DNA of 6,396 nucleotides from NCBI GenBank assembly GCA_016839545.1, contig JAEOUB010000323.1, positions 1 to 6,396 of the forward strand, read 5' to 3'. The notes below the pieces were generated by a model, which was not told the DNA's origin, did not search any database, and worked only from the letters and a program-made list of their open reading frames with translations. The translations under genes and the position numbers were made by a program. Below, piece after piece: positions 1-5,074 of the stretch. Every line of letters begins with the position of its first letter. Within the stretch, counting starts at the first letter, position 1. This DNA is from Candidatus Kariarchaeota archaeon (lineage in GTDB: Archaea > Asgardarchaeota > Heimdallarchaeia > Heimdallarchaeales > Kariarchaeaceae).

Positions 1-771
1 GATGAATATGACAGTATCAATAATACTTGGAATAAGTCCAAGCTCAACTCTACTGACAAATCGCTGGATAGCATCAATAGGTTGTGTAGCATGAATTACT
101 CCGATCATTCCGACTCCTGCTAGTCTCATATCTGTGTATACTGCAAAATCCGCATTTTTGCGGATTTCATCAAATATTACATAATCTGGACGCATCAACA
201 GGATAACGTCACCCACTTTCTCGATGTCATCGCTGAGAAGAGTGAACTGGGTGATCCGATCATCAAGCTGAAGATCTCTAGGTTTCTCAATCGTTTTTAT
301 GATTTTGGCAGTATCAGCGAAAAACGTGGTCAGAGCTGCTGCAAATGTAGATTTACCGTGCCCAGGAGCTCCTGCGATTAGAATCCCTTCAGCCCTCTCT
401 TCTAATCTGTTAATCAATAGATCAGGGAGTTGATACTCATTGAGTGTCCGTTGTGTGGTTGGTCTGACAACAGTAATTTCATGGGCATCAGAAAATGGTG
501 GATAGGTTATAACTATGCGGTAATTTGCCAATTGGATGACCTGAACATCATCTTGATCATCCTCGATGAAGGCATTATCCTGTAACGTGGCACCTTCAAT
601 AATCTCATCTGCAAGATCAAGTAGCATATCCCGAAAGAGGATGTCTGAATTGAGTGCTTCCAGTTTCCAGTTTCCGGGTACACCATGTTTGGCCATGGCA
701 GGCTGATTTTCTCTAAGGTGTACTGACATGGTATTGTCAAAGACCTCAAACAAAGATGCCAATCTCTTCAC
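1..771 (-). CDS. PilT/PINc-family archaeal ATPase (COG1855-like) lacking the N-terminal PIN domain; 3' end outside window
   Basis: 257 codons are visible, and the frame is still open at position 1. From a GTG at 771 the protein carries the hallmark blocks of the archaeal PIN-ATPase-KH family: NTMSVHLRE at residues 13-21, AKHGVPGNWKL near 27-37, YPPFSDAHEITVVRP near 91-105, and AEGILIAGAPG running into the P-loop GAPGHGKST (134-142). KTIEKPRDLQ, RPDYVIFDEIR (194-204, Walker B-like) and RLAGVGMIGVIHAT (to 229) follow, then IDAIQRFVSRVELGLIP. The family joins a PIN nuclease-like domain, this VirB11/PilT-like ATPase core and a C-terminal KH domain, and is presumed to act on RNA; its exact role is not known. 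Here an in-frame TAA at 777-775 and the end of the upstream gene at 822 leave no room for a PIN domain. The KH domain would lie beyond position 1. GTG 771 keeps the conserved block before TMSVHL. TTG 762, TTG 753 or ATG 729 are alternatives, the last preceded by GAGGT 13 bases upstream. The gene follows the UbiA gene by 50 bases and may be co-transcribed. Confidence 0.85.
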   Translation of the reverse strand, partial: MKRLASLFEVFDNTMSVHLRENQPAMAKHGVPGNWKLEALNSDILFRDMLLDLADEIIEGATLQDNAFIEDDQDDVQVIQLANYRIVITYPPFSDAHEITVVRPTTQRTLNEYQLPDLLINRLEERAEGILIAGAPGHGKSTFAAALTTFFADTAKIIKTIEKPRDLQLDDRITQFTLLSDDIEKVGDVILLMRPDYVIFDEIRKNADFAVYTDMRLAGVGMIGVIHATQPIDAIQRFVSRVELGLIPSIIDTVIFI

Positions 772-782
772 AAGTTAGCTCT

Positions 783-821
783 GTCTTTGTGGGTAGTAAA
801 GAATATGTTGGTTACAAAGAC
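783..821. repeat. 8-bp perfect inverted repeat between the UbiA and ATPase genes
   Basis: GTCTTTGT at 783-790 is matched by ACAAAGAC at 814-821, with a 23-base spacer. The right arm touches the UbiA stop codon (824-822), and the left arm ends 11 bases before the ATPase GTG at 771. On the minus strand the spacer holds the A/T-rich stretch ATTCTTTACT, about 27 bases before that GTG, so the arms could flank a weak promoter. A hairpin in the UbiA message is the alternative. Function is unproven. Confidence 0.4.
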
Positions 822-1721
822 TCAGTAGAGCTGAGTAAATTCTTGAACTGTGAAATCAAGTAGGGAGATTACCAGAGCAAAGAACATATGGGGTAATAGT
901 TTGCTTTTGAAATTCTTAGCAGTGGTGTAATTGGGTTCTTGAACCATCGGGATTGCTGTTTTGACAATCAGGAAAATAAATACTGAAGCTCCAATGATAA
1001 AGAGATATCCGAAGGTACCATTTATCACAGGAATGATAACAAGAAGTGCAGCGAAAAAGAGAAGGAGTGAAACTAACCATGCTGCCATTCGGGGACCGAA
1101 CTTAACTGCAATCGTCATAACCCCGTATTCCGCATCTCCTTCAATATCCATGATCCCTTTTGAGACCTCTCGAGAGGTATTCAAAAAACTAGACACCAAA
1201 AAGAGATAGAGAGCTGGACTCCAGTTTGCAGTAGGCCAGAAGTTTTCCCAACCAGATGCCACCGCATCTCCATACAGAAATGCCGATGGAGCCGTAATAC
1301 CTACTGAGATATTCCCGAGAAATCCAGTTTTCTTGAGACTAGTATTGTAGAATAGAGAGAGAACCAAGGTCAGGGCCATAATTATTACTGGTTGAAGACC
1401 CAACCAGATACCAGCAATTGTTCCAACCGCAAAGAGAACCCAGCAATATATCTTTGCCTGTCGAATTGAAACTTTTCCTGAAGGAATAGCACGGTGTGGT
1501 GCATTGATTTTGTCTATTTCTTCATCAATAATATCATTGTGTACCATTGCAATTCCGATATAGGATATTGGGACAATTGTTGCAAGGATAAACTTCCACC
1601 AATTTACAGAGAGGAAGAAATTGGGATCAGAAAACCAAATTCCTGCAATGACCATAGCACTGGTGATCAATGCATCTGTTGGACGCATCATTTTCATCAG
1701 GTCGACTACAGCCACATCCAC
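822..1721 (-). CDS. UbiA-family prenyltransferase, likely digeranylgeranylglyceryl phosphate (DGGGP) synthase
   Basis: This 299-residue, very hydrophobic protein has about eight to nine membrane segments. The first Asp-rich motif is HNDIIDEEIDKINAPHRAIP (residues 61-80: N62, D63, D66, D70) followed by SGK. The second is REVSKGIMDIEGD (184-196: D192, D196). Between them lies the family block FYNTSLKKTGFLGN (124-137). The two Asp clusters bind Mg-diphosphate in UbiA enzymes. The wording of the first motif, with NAPHRAIPSG, fits archaeal synthases that add the second geranylgeranyl chain to geranylgeranylglyceryl phosphate during membrane ether-lipid synthesis (EC 2.5.1.42). Other UbiA acceptors, such as quinone or chlorin heads, cannot be excluded from sequence alone. 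The start is uncertain: GTG 1721 is the longest form. A TATA-like box at 1735-1744 sits 18 bases from it but about 25 bases from the in-frame GTG at 1715 (residue 3), so a leaderless start at 1715 is plausible. The gene lies 56 bases after endA. Confidence 0.85.
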   Translation of the reverse strand: MDVAVVDLMKMMRPTDALITSAMVIAGIWFSDPNFFLSVNWWKFILATIVPISYIGIAMVHNDIIDEEIDKINAPHRAIPSGKVSIRQAKIYCWVLFAVGTIAGIWLGLQPVIIMALTLVLSLFYNTSLKKTGFLGNISVGITAPSAFLYGDAVASGWENFWPTANWSPALYLFLVSSFLNTSREVSKGIMDIEGDAEYGVMTIAVKFGPRMAAWLVSLLLFFAALLVIIPVINGTFGYLFIIGASVFIFLIVKTAIPMVQEPNYTTAKNFKSKLLPHMFFALVISLLDFTVQEFTQLY

Positions 1722-1734
1722 CCTGTATCTAAAG

Positions 1735-1744
1735 CATATTTTAA
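1735..1744 (-). promoter_or_regulatory. Possible TATA box for the UbiA gene
   Basis: Read on the minus strand, the stretch is TTAAAATATG, upstream of the GTG starts at 1721 and 1715. Its centre lies about 25 bases from GTG 1715, close to the 26-27 base spacing seen before the neighbouring genes. No purine-rich ribosome binding site is convincing. If real, it gives the UbiA gene its own promoter in addition to any read-through from endA. Confidence 0.4.
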
Positions 1745-1777
1745 GGTAATTCTAGCTTATGAAGAGATAGATAAGGA

Positions 1778-2386
1778 TTAATCATTCCAAGACTCGAATG
1801 TAGTTCGGACAGTCTCCCAATCCCAATTGCCAACTGTGAAGAACGAATGACTGTCTTGGATATCAGGTGGGTAGAGCTGATTAATCTGTAAGTAAGATAC
1901 ATCACCGGAGGCATCAACCAATCCGACAACCAAGGTCTTTTGAGATGCAGTAGCCAACTTAACCAAATCATCAAGTTCAACAAGATTAATAGAAGAACCC
2001 TCTCGCAACGGAGTGACATAATATGTGGCACTATCTTTCTTGGGAACCTTACCCCTCAAATAGAGACGGAAAAAGAATGAAGATCCACTTCCCTGGTTCA
2101 CGATGTAACCTCGATTTCTTAGATCTTTGTAGACGAGATATCTTCCCATAAAATCATCAATAATACTGGTAAAGTGATGGGTTAACTGTTGCTCTGTCAG
2201 ATTTCCGGATGATGAAGTCACTGTGATCCGATCGAGTTCAAGGAGATGAAGAGCCTCAAATCCTGATAGAATGACTCCATCCTGATCGGTAACACCATAA
2301 TACCCCTTGTTGTAGACACTAATGGCATTACTCCCTGTGAGCCTAACACAATCACCATCAATCTCACCATTAGGTATCTCTACCAT
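1778..2386 (-). CDS. endA: tRNA-splicing endonuclease (EndA family), catalytic His position occupied by Ser
   Basis: This 202-residue protein ends in the EndA nuclease fold. The block GRYLVYKDLRNRGYIV (81-96) matches the family YxVYxDLRxRGYxV signature. FFFRLY (104-109) matches the FRVY strand with the catalytic tyrosine, and ATASQKTLVVGLVD (145-158) matches the VRKxxVxAVVD segment with the catalytic lysine. The enzyme cuts the bulge-helix-bulge at archaeal tRNA intron borders using a Tyr-His-Lys triad. In the Methanocaldococcus enzyme these are Y115, H125 and K156, spaced 10 and 31. Here Y109 and K150 are kept at the same 41-residue distance, but residue 119, where His belongs, is Ser (codon AGT at 2032-2030). 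The length fits a homotetramer subunit or one chain of an alpha2-beta2 enzyme, so it may be a structural subunit with a partner elsewhere. The ATG at 2386 follows a TATA-like box by 26-27 bases, suggesting a leaderless message; AAGGA just upstream is very close for a ribosome binding site. Confidence 0.85.
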   Translation of the reverse strand: MVEIPNGEIDGDCVRLTGSNAISVYNKGYYGVTDQDGVILSGFEALHLLELDRITVTSSSGNLTEQQLTHHFTSIIDDFMGRYLVYKDLRNRGYIVNQGSGSSFFFRLYLRGKVPKKDSATYYVTPLREGSSINLVELDDLVKLATASQKTLVVGLVDASGDVSYLQINQLYPPDIQDSHSFFTVGNWDWETVRTTFESWND

Positions 2387-2407
2387 GAATCCTTGGATGG
2401 ATTAAGG

Positions 2408-2418
2408 TTAATTAATAC
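2408..2418 (-). promoter_or_regulatory. Putative TATA box for endA
   Basis: The minus-strand sequence TATTAATTAA is centred about 26.5 bases before the endA ATG at 2386, in the 41-base gap after taw2. The spacing would place the transcript start at or next to the start codon, so endA may be transcribed leaderless as well as from the taw2 promoter. Confidence 0.5.
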
Positions 2419-2427
2419 AAAGATTGA

Positions 2428-3222
2428 TCACTTGGAAATTTGCAGAATTAGTTCATGATGCTCTAATTTTGGAGAGTAATCCTTCACCTTGATATTTTGA
2501 ATATCTGTAACAGTCGCTCCCAGTCCCCTTATCTGGTTCACATAATTCTCAATTCCCTCATTGATTGAGTTAGTGTGAATGATAGGATGGAGATGGAGAA
2601 CTGCAACATGCTTGGCAATCTGGAGGGCAGTTCGAAGATGAGTCTGCTCAATCTCATGATATCCCATGAATATTCGATCTGCAATAGATTCCTGTGTAAA
2701 TTCCCTACAGTCAAGATGGAGAGCCACGGAAATTTCTTTTCCGTTAAGATCCAGAGTTTTCTGAAGATGGGAGAAAGTATAAGGGTCCTGTTCAATAAGT
2801 ATGGCATCAATCTCTCGGTGTACTAGCGGTTGCATTGACAAGTTACCCACTGCGGCAAACATATCAACTAGAAATTCTCCATCCTGAACAGTTTCTGCTA
2901 ACCTCTCTCGTAAGTGTCGATTACCTCCTGAAAATGTGATACGACTCAGATCAAGATCATATAGAACCCCATTTTCCTTATAGACAACAAATGGATTATC
3001 CTCTCCAGCAAGCAGGCGTAGTTTAGGATGTCGAGACATTCCTTCAGTGTCATGATGCTGATAGACTGACTTGCACCACGAATACAATTGCAATATGACA
3101 TGTCCAAGTTCCTCATCAAGCACTTGTTGATGTCGCAGAATCATGATATGACCATAGCGTTTGAAGCCTGCCGGTACAGTCAGGTGAGGGTAGTCCTTGA
3201 GGATCTGCGATTTGAAACCCAC
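2428..3222 (-). CDS. taw2: Taw2/TYW2-like class I SAM-dependent enzyme, wyosine-type tRNA(Phe) position-37 modification
   Basis: This 264-residue protein belongs to the Trm5/TYW2 group. After an N-terminal region it has DLDLSRITFSGGNRHLRERL (89-108), as in the FSPxNxxER block of the family. The SAM-binding loop DMFAAVGNLS (120-129) follows, then IEQDPYTFSHLQKTLDLN (143-160), DCREF (171-175) and ADRIFMGY (181-188). The C-terminal IKVKDYSP (244-251) and EHHELILQI match the family's last strands. MGY and the EKDPYTF-like motif point to archaeal Taw2, which transfers the 3-amino-3-carboxypropyl group of SAM to 4-demethylwyosine-37 of tRNA(Phe) (EC 2.5.1.114), rather than to the Trm5 methyltransferase. 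This assignment rests on motif recall from Pyrococcus Taw2, and Trm5-type activity is the alternative. The loop has Ala where relatives usually have Gly (DMFAG). The GTG start at 3222 is fixed by an in-frame TAG at 3240-3238 and a box 26.5 bases upstream. It is first in a four-gene minus-strand run. Confidence 0.82.
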   Translation of the reverse strand: MGFKSQILKDYPHLTVPAGFKRYGHIMILRHQQVLDEELGHVILQLYSWCKSVYQHHDTEGMSRHPKLRLLAGEDNPFVVYKENGVLYDLDLSRITFSGGNRHLRERLAETVQDGEFLVDMFAAVGNLSMQPLVHREIDAILIEQDPYTFSHLQKTLDLNGKEISVALHLDCREFTQESIADRIFMGYHEIEQTHLRTALQIAKHVAVLHLHPIIHTNSINEGIENYVNQIRGLGATVTDIQNIKVKDYSPKLEHHELILQISK

Positions 3223-3244
3223 AGAGCAACTGTTGGGCTACTCG

Positions 3245-3252
3245 TAATAAAA
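3245..3252 (-). promoter_or_regulatory. Putative TATA box for taw2
   Basis: Minus-strand TTTTATTA is centred 26.5 bases before the taw2 GTG (3222). No ribosome binding site lies between them, so a leaderless transcript starting at the GTG is inferred. It shares the 80-base divergent region 3223-3302 with the promoter of the PUA gene. Confidence 0.55.
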
Positions 3253-3269
3253 CTAAAGTAAGAAACGGG

Positions 3270-3281
3270 AAATTATATTAA
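3270..3281 (+). promoter_or_regulatory. Putative TATA box (with purine-rich upstream element) for the PUA gene
   Basis: AAATTATATTAA, preceded by ACGGG which could serve as a BRE-like element, is centred about 27 bases before the ATG at 3303. The two ATG triplets between them (3286, 3290) are out of frame with the gene. The geometry predicts a leaderless transcript. Confidence 0.6.
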
Positions 3282-3302
3282 CTCGATGCATGCCAAGATA
3301 CT

Positions 3303-3782
3303 ATGGAACCTTCACTGAACCACATGGAAAAATTGGAGAGTACCCTTTATTTTCAGTTTCCGGGCCTGGACACAGCAGAGGTTCTGAAAGATATTACCAT
3401 CAATCTCTCTCGGAAAACTGGCCGTATACGAGGAGTGTTTGATCGTGACTCAAATATTCAATTATTTTCTCTTAGAACCAATGATGGCAGGTATCTACCC
3501 ACTTTTACAGGTGCACTGAGAATACATGACTCTGGATATACTGGAATGCGAGTGGTAATGGAAGATGAAGCTTCACCTTTCATTGCGAAAGGGAAATCTG
3601 CCTTTTGTAAGCATATTGTGTCTGCTGGAAAGGAGATAATTGTGGGATCAGAGGTTCTTGTCTATGATATAGGTGGGAACTTGTTAGCTGTAGGTACCGC
3701 TCAGCAGCCAGGATATGCAATGGAAGAATTGCAAAGTGGACTGGCTGTCCGTGTGAAACATTCTGTTGAGAAATCTACTTGA
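3303..3782 (+). CDS. Free-standing C2-PUA RNA-binding protein, like the C-terminal part of archaeosine tRNA-guanine transglycosylase (COG1370-like)
   Basis: The protein has 159 residues. Its N-terminal part, YFQFPGLDTAEVL (16-28), INLSRKTGRIRGVF (33-46) and a following LRTNDGRYLPTFTGALRIH (57-75), matches the C2 region of archaeosine transglycosylase, where forms like DYQFG, SxRTGRIR and RAxDGLFTLxxxGAxRL recur. The second half is a PUA domain: VVMEDEASPFIAKGKSAFCK (84-103), then EIIVGSEVLVYDIGGNLLAVGTA and GLAVRVKHS near the end. In the full enzyme this part grips the tRNA so that G15 can be exchanged for preQ0, the archaeosine precursor. Here there is no transglycosylase barrel, so the protein is either the tRNA-binding half of a split enzyme or an RNA-binding protein of its own. 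The first ATG in frame (3303) is supported by the upstream TATA box. It converges on nac with an 8-base overlap of coding ends. Confidence 0.85.
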   Translation: MEPSLNHMEKLESTLYFQFPGLDTAEVLKDITINLSRKTGRIRGVFDRDSNIQLFSLRTNDGRYLPTFTGALRIHDSGYTGMRVVMEDEASPFIAKGKSAFCKHIVSAGKEIIVGSEVLVYDIGGNLLAVGTAQQPGYAMEELQSGLAVRVKHSVEKST

Positions 3783-4203
3783 GACTCATTATGGCTTTGG
3801 CGATGTCTCCACTGCTTGCCTGAATTGCTTTTATTGCTTCTTCCCTGGAAACACCAGCAGTACTGACGATCAGATCGACATCACTGTCCTTCACATCAAC
3901 TTGGATTGGCTCGGAAGCCGGTTCCGATGAACCTAGAGGCCGTTTTGATACACTTTGAGGGACAATATTCCAGATTTCCTGACCCATGTTCATAATAGTA
4001 ACTTCCGGATTCTTTAGTACTATTTCCTCCTCTGTCGTTCGTACAATGACTTCAGTGACATTATCAATTTCATTGGTATCAATCTGTCCTAGAGCCTTCT
4101 GCATTGCCTTGGGTGATATACCCTGGAGATTTCCCATATCAGCCTGTCCTTTTCCTTTGGGTTGTCTTACTCGACCTGAGGTGTTTCTTCTCCGTCTACT
4201 CAT
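3775..4203 (-). CDS. nac: Nascent polypeptide-associated complex protein (archaeal NAC, alpha type) with UBA domain
   Basis: The protein has 142 residues. A basic tail, MSRRRRNTSGRVRQPKGKG (1-19), is followed by a helix with ISPKAMQKALGQID (29-42). The NAC beta-barrel core then runs NVTEVIVRTTEEEIVLKNPE (48-67), VTIMNMGQEIWNIVPQ (68-83). After a linker rich in Ser, Pro and Glu (85-107) comes a C-terminal UBA domain, VDLIVSTAGVSREEAIKAIQ (109-128), ending GDIAKAIMSLK. Archaeal NAC forms homodimers that bind ribosomes and emerging chains. The usual archaeal start resembles MNPRxMKxxMKxMGI; here that segment is replaced by an arginine-rich extension. The ATG at 4203 is the first in frame and has a TATA-like box 27-30 bases upstream, consistent with a leaderless message. 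The stop lies inside the 3' end of the converging PUA gene. It is transcribed divergently from the ATPase genes. Confidence 0.92.
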   Translation of the reverse strand: MSRRRRNTSGRVRQPKGKGQADMGNLQGISPKAMQKALGQIDTNEIDNVTEVIVRTTEEEIVLKNPEVTIMNMGQEIWNIVPQSVSKRPLGSSEPASEPIQVDVKDSDVDLIVSTAGVSREEAIKAIQASSGDIAKAIMSLK

Positions 4204-4222
4204 AACAAGAGCATTGGTAGAA

Positions 4223-4301
4223 TTCCTTTTAATATTAATGATTAGTTAAGTCTGTCGTGATTGTGATTAGAAACGATCAATTTCATATTAGTTAAAAGGA
4301 A
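4223..4301. promoter_or_regulatory. Divergent nac / ATPase promoter region with a shared inverted element
   Basis: TTCCTTTTAA at 4223-4232 is the exact inverse of TTAAAAGGAA at 4292-4301. Thus each gene has TTAAAAGGAA upstream, in its own direction: 29 bases from the nac ATG and 33 bases from the subunit H ATG, counted from the element's 5' end. The similarity extends further out (TCAT, A/T stretch, TTAAAAGGAA on both sides). Each element can act as a TATA box, and the symmetry suggests matched control of the two genes. ATTAGTTAA also occurs twice as a direct repeat (4241-4249 and 4287-4295). Confidence 0.5.
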
Positions 4302-4324
4302 GTAGTCTTCATGGGCTTCAGAGC

Positions 4325-4639
4325 ATGTCTGAAGCAAACTTAAAGCAGATCAGAGAAGTCGAAGAAGAAAGCGACAAGATCTTGAAAGAGGCCGAGAAGG
4401 AAATGGAGTCAGTTCTCCAAAAAGCAAATGAAGAAGCTACCACTATCAAAACTAAGGCTGAAACAGATGCAGCCGAAGAGGCAAAAGGTGTAGCCAGCAC
4501 TGTTGAGGGAGAAACTGAGAAAGAGATTGCATCCTTGGACAAAGCCGCTGCTAAGCGAAAAGAGGATCTTCGGAGTGCCAAGAAGGATAAGATGGATGAT
4601 GCCATCAAGCTTGTAGTTGACAAGATCGTTGAATTTTAG
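4325..4639 (+). CDS. ahaH: A-type ATPase subunit H (peripheral stalk coiled coil, AhaH-like)
   Basis: The 104 residues are almost all charged and helix-forming, rich in Lys, Glu and Ala, with no proline or tryptophan, as expected for a long coiled coil. The opening NLKQIREVEEESDKILKEAE (5-24) and the end MDDAIKLVVDKIVEF (90-104) fit the subunit H/G stalk family. These pair with subunit E to form the stator that holds the catalytic head against the membrane part. The length equals the usual size of archaeal subunit H (about 100-110). Identification also rests on context, since subunits F and A follow; coiled coils alone are poorly diagnostic. ATG 4325 is the first in frame; the ATG at 4311 is out of frame and closes after ten codons. 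The promoter-like TTAAAAGGAA at 4292-4301 leaves only a few leader bases. The stop codon overlaps the probable ribosome binding site of the next gene. Confidence 0.82.
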   Translation: MSEANLKQIREVEEESDKILKEAEKEMESVLQKANEEATTIKTKAETDAAEEAKGVASTVEGETEKEIASLDKAAAKRKEDLRSAKKDKMDDAIKLVVDKIVEF

Positions 4640-4642
4640 GTG
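4638..4642 (+). promoter_or_regulatory. Shine-Dalgarno-like AGGTG deciding the start of subunit F
   Basis: AGGTG begins within the TAG stop of subunit H and lies 6 bases before the ATG at 4649. It includes the alternative GTG at 4640, which would have no ribosome binding site of its own. This favours ATG 4649. It is the clearest ribosome binding site in the window, as expected for a gene inside an operon among otherwise leaderless genes. Confidence 0.55.
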
Positions 4643-4648
4643 TCAACA

Positions 4649-4978
4649 ATGAGCAGTCAAAGAAACAGAATTGCCACTATCACCGATAGCATTACTGCAT
4701 TGGGGATGAAACTCGCTGGAATGGGAGAAGTGGCTGCTGTCGATGATGAGAAGTTGGCAACTGAGATGATATCTCAGTACGCAAATGACCCCACAATTGC
4801 TGTGATGATCGTTACAGAAAGACTGGGTGAAGCAAATAGAGAACTCCTCAATAGGATTTCTCAGAGACCATGGCCTGTTGTTGTGGAAATCCCTGGTCCA
4901 GAGGGTAAGATGGAGAGAGAGTCTTCCACTCTGAAAGAACTCGTCCGTCAAGCCTTGGGTATAGAGATGGACATCTAA
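4649..4978 (+). CDS. atpF: A-type ATPase subunit F (central stalk)
   Basis: From ATG 4649 the protein has 109 residues. It shows the subunit F pattern. An opening strand, RIATITDSITALGMKLAGMG (5-24), corresponds to the family's IAVIGDxDTVxGFRLAGI. AVMIVTERLG (48-57) matches the mid strand IxIITExxA. RPWPVVVEIPGPEG (70-83) is the conserved P-V-IP-G block. The C-terminal helix TLKELVRQALGIEMDI closes the protein. Subunit F sits with D in the rotating central stalk and couples catalysis to ion movement. The motif's GD has become TD, an ordinary change. A GTG at 4640, adjoining the subunit H stop, would add three residues (MST), but AGGTG at 4638-4642 favours 4649. It is translated in the same operon as subunit H, with a 9-base gap. 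A 96-base gap with a promoter-like box separates it from subunit A. Confidence 0.88.
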   Translation: MSSQRNRIATITDSITALGMKLAGMGEVAAVDDEKLATEMISQYANDPTIAVMIVTERLGEANRELLNRISQRPWPVVVEIPGPEGKMERESSTLKELVRQALGIEMDI

Positions 4979-5020
4979 ATCTAGTAAAAAACTCAACCTC
5001 ACTTTGTGATCAAAAGAGAT

Positions 5021-5051
5021 AACCCTACCGCAACCCTATTTTAATAACCCT
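5021..5051 (+). repeat. Three AACCCT copies around the subunit A promoter
   Basis: AACCCT occurs at 5021-5026, 5032-5037 and 5046-5051, the outer two as ATAACCCT. Two copies lie before the TATA-like box and one directly after it. They could be sites for a regulator, or chance in a short A/T- and C-rich gap. Confidence 0.35.
5037..5047 (+). promoter_or_regulatory. Putative TATA box for atpA
   Basis: TATTTTAATAA is centred about 33 bases before the atpA ATG at 5075, implying a leader of roughly 6-8 bases. It sits in the 96-base gap after subunit F, so atpA and downstream subunits may have their own promoter besides read-through from the H-F genes. No stem-loop terminator is evident in the gap. 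Confidence 0.5.
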
Positions 5052-5074
5052 CACAAGCCGGTAATGTATATCAA

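Noticed and set aside
513..749. Minus-strand 78-codon open frame
   Set aside because: Out of frame with, and inside, the ATPase gene whose conserved motifs are unmistakable in the other frame.
1..771. Type IV pilus or secretion ATPase (PilB/VirB11) reading of the first gene
   Set aside because: The TMSVHL, PPFSDAHEIT and EKPRDLQ blocks are those of the archaeal PIN-ATPase-KH family, and no pilus genes lie nearby.
961..1781. Plus-strand open frames (961-1209, 1494-1781) opposite the UbiA gene
   Set aside because: Antisense shadows of a well-supported membrane protein; the products show no recognisable domain.
2575..2826. Plus-strand open frame opposite taw2
   Set aside because: Antisense shadow across the SAM-binding core of the Taw2-like gene, with no family features.
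4318..4623. Minus-strand Ser/Leu-rich 101-codon frame
   Set aside because: Mirror of the Glu/Lys/Ala-rich coiled-coil gene; low complexity of the coding strand keeps the antisense frame open.
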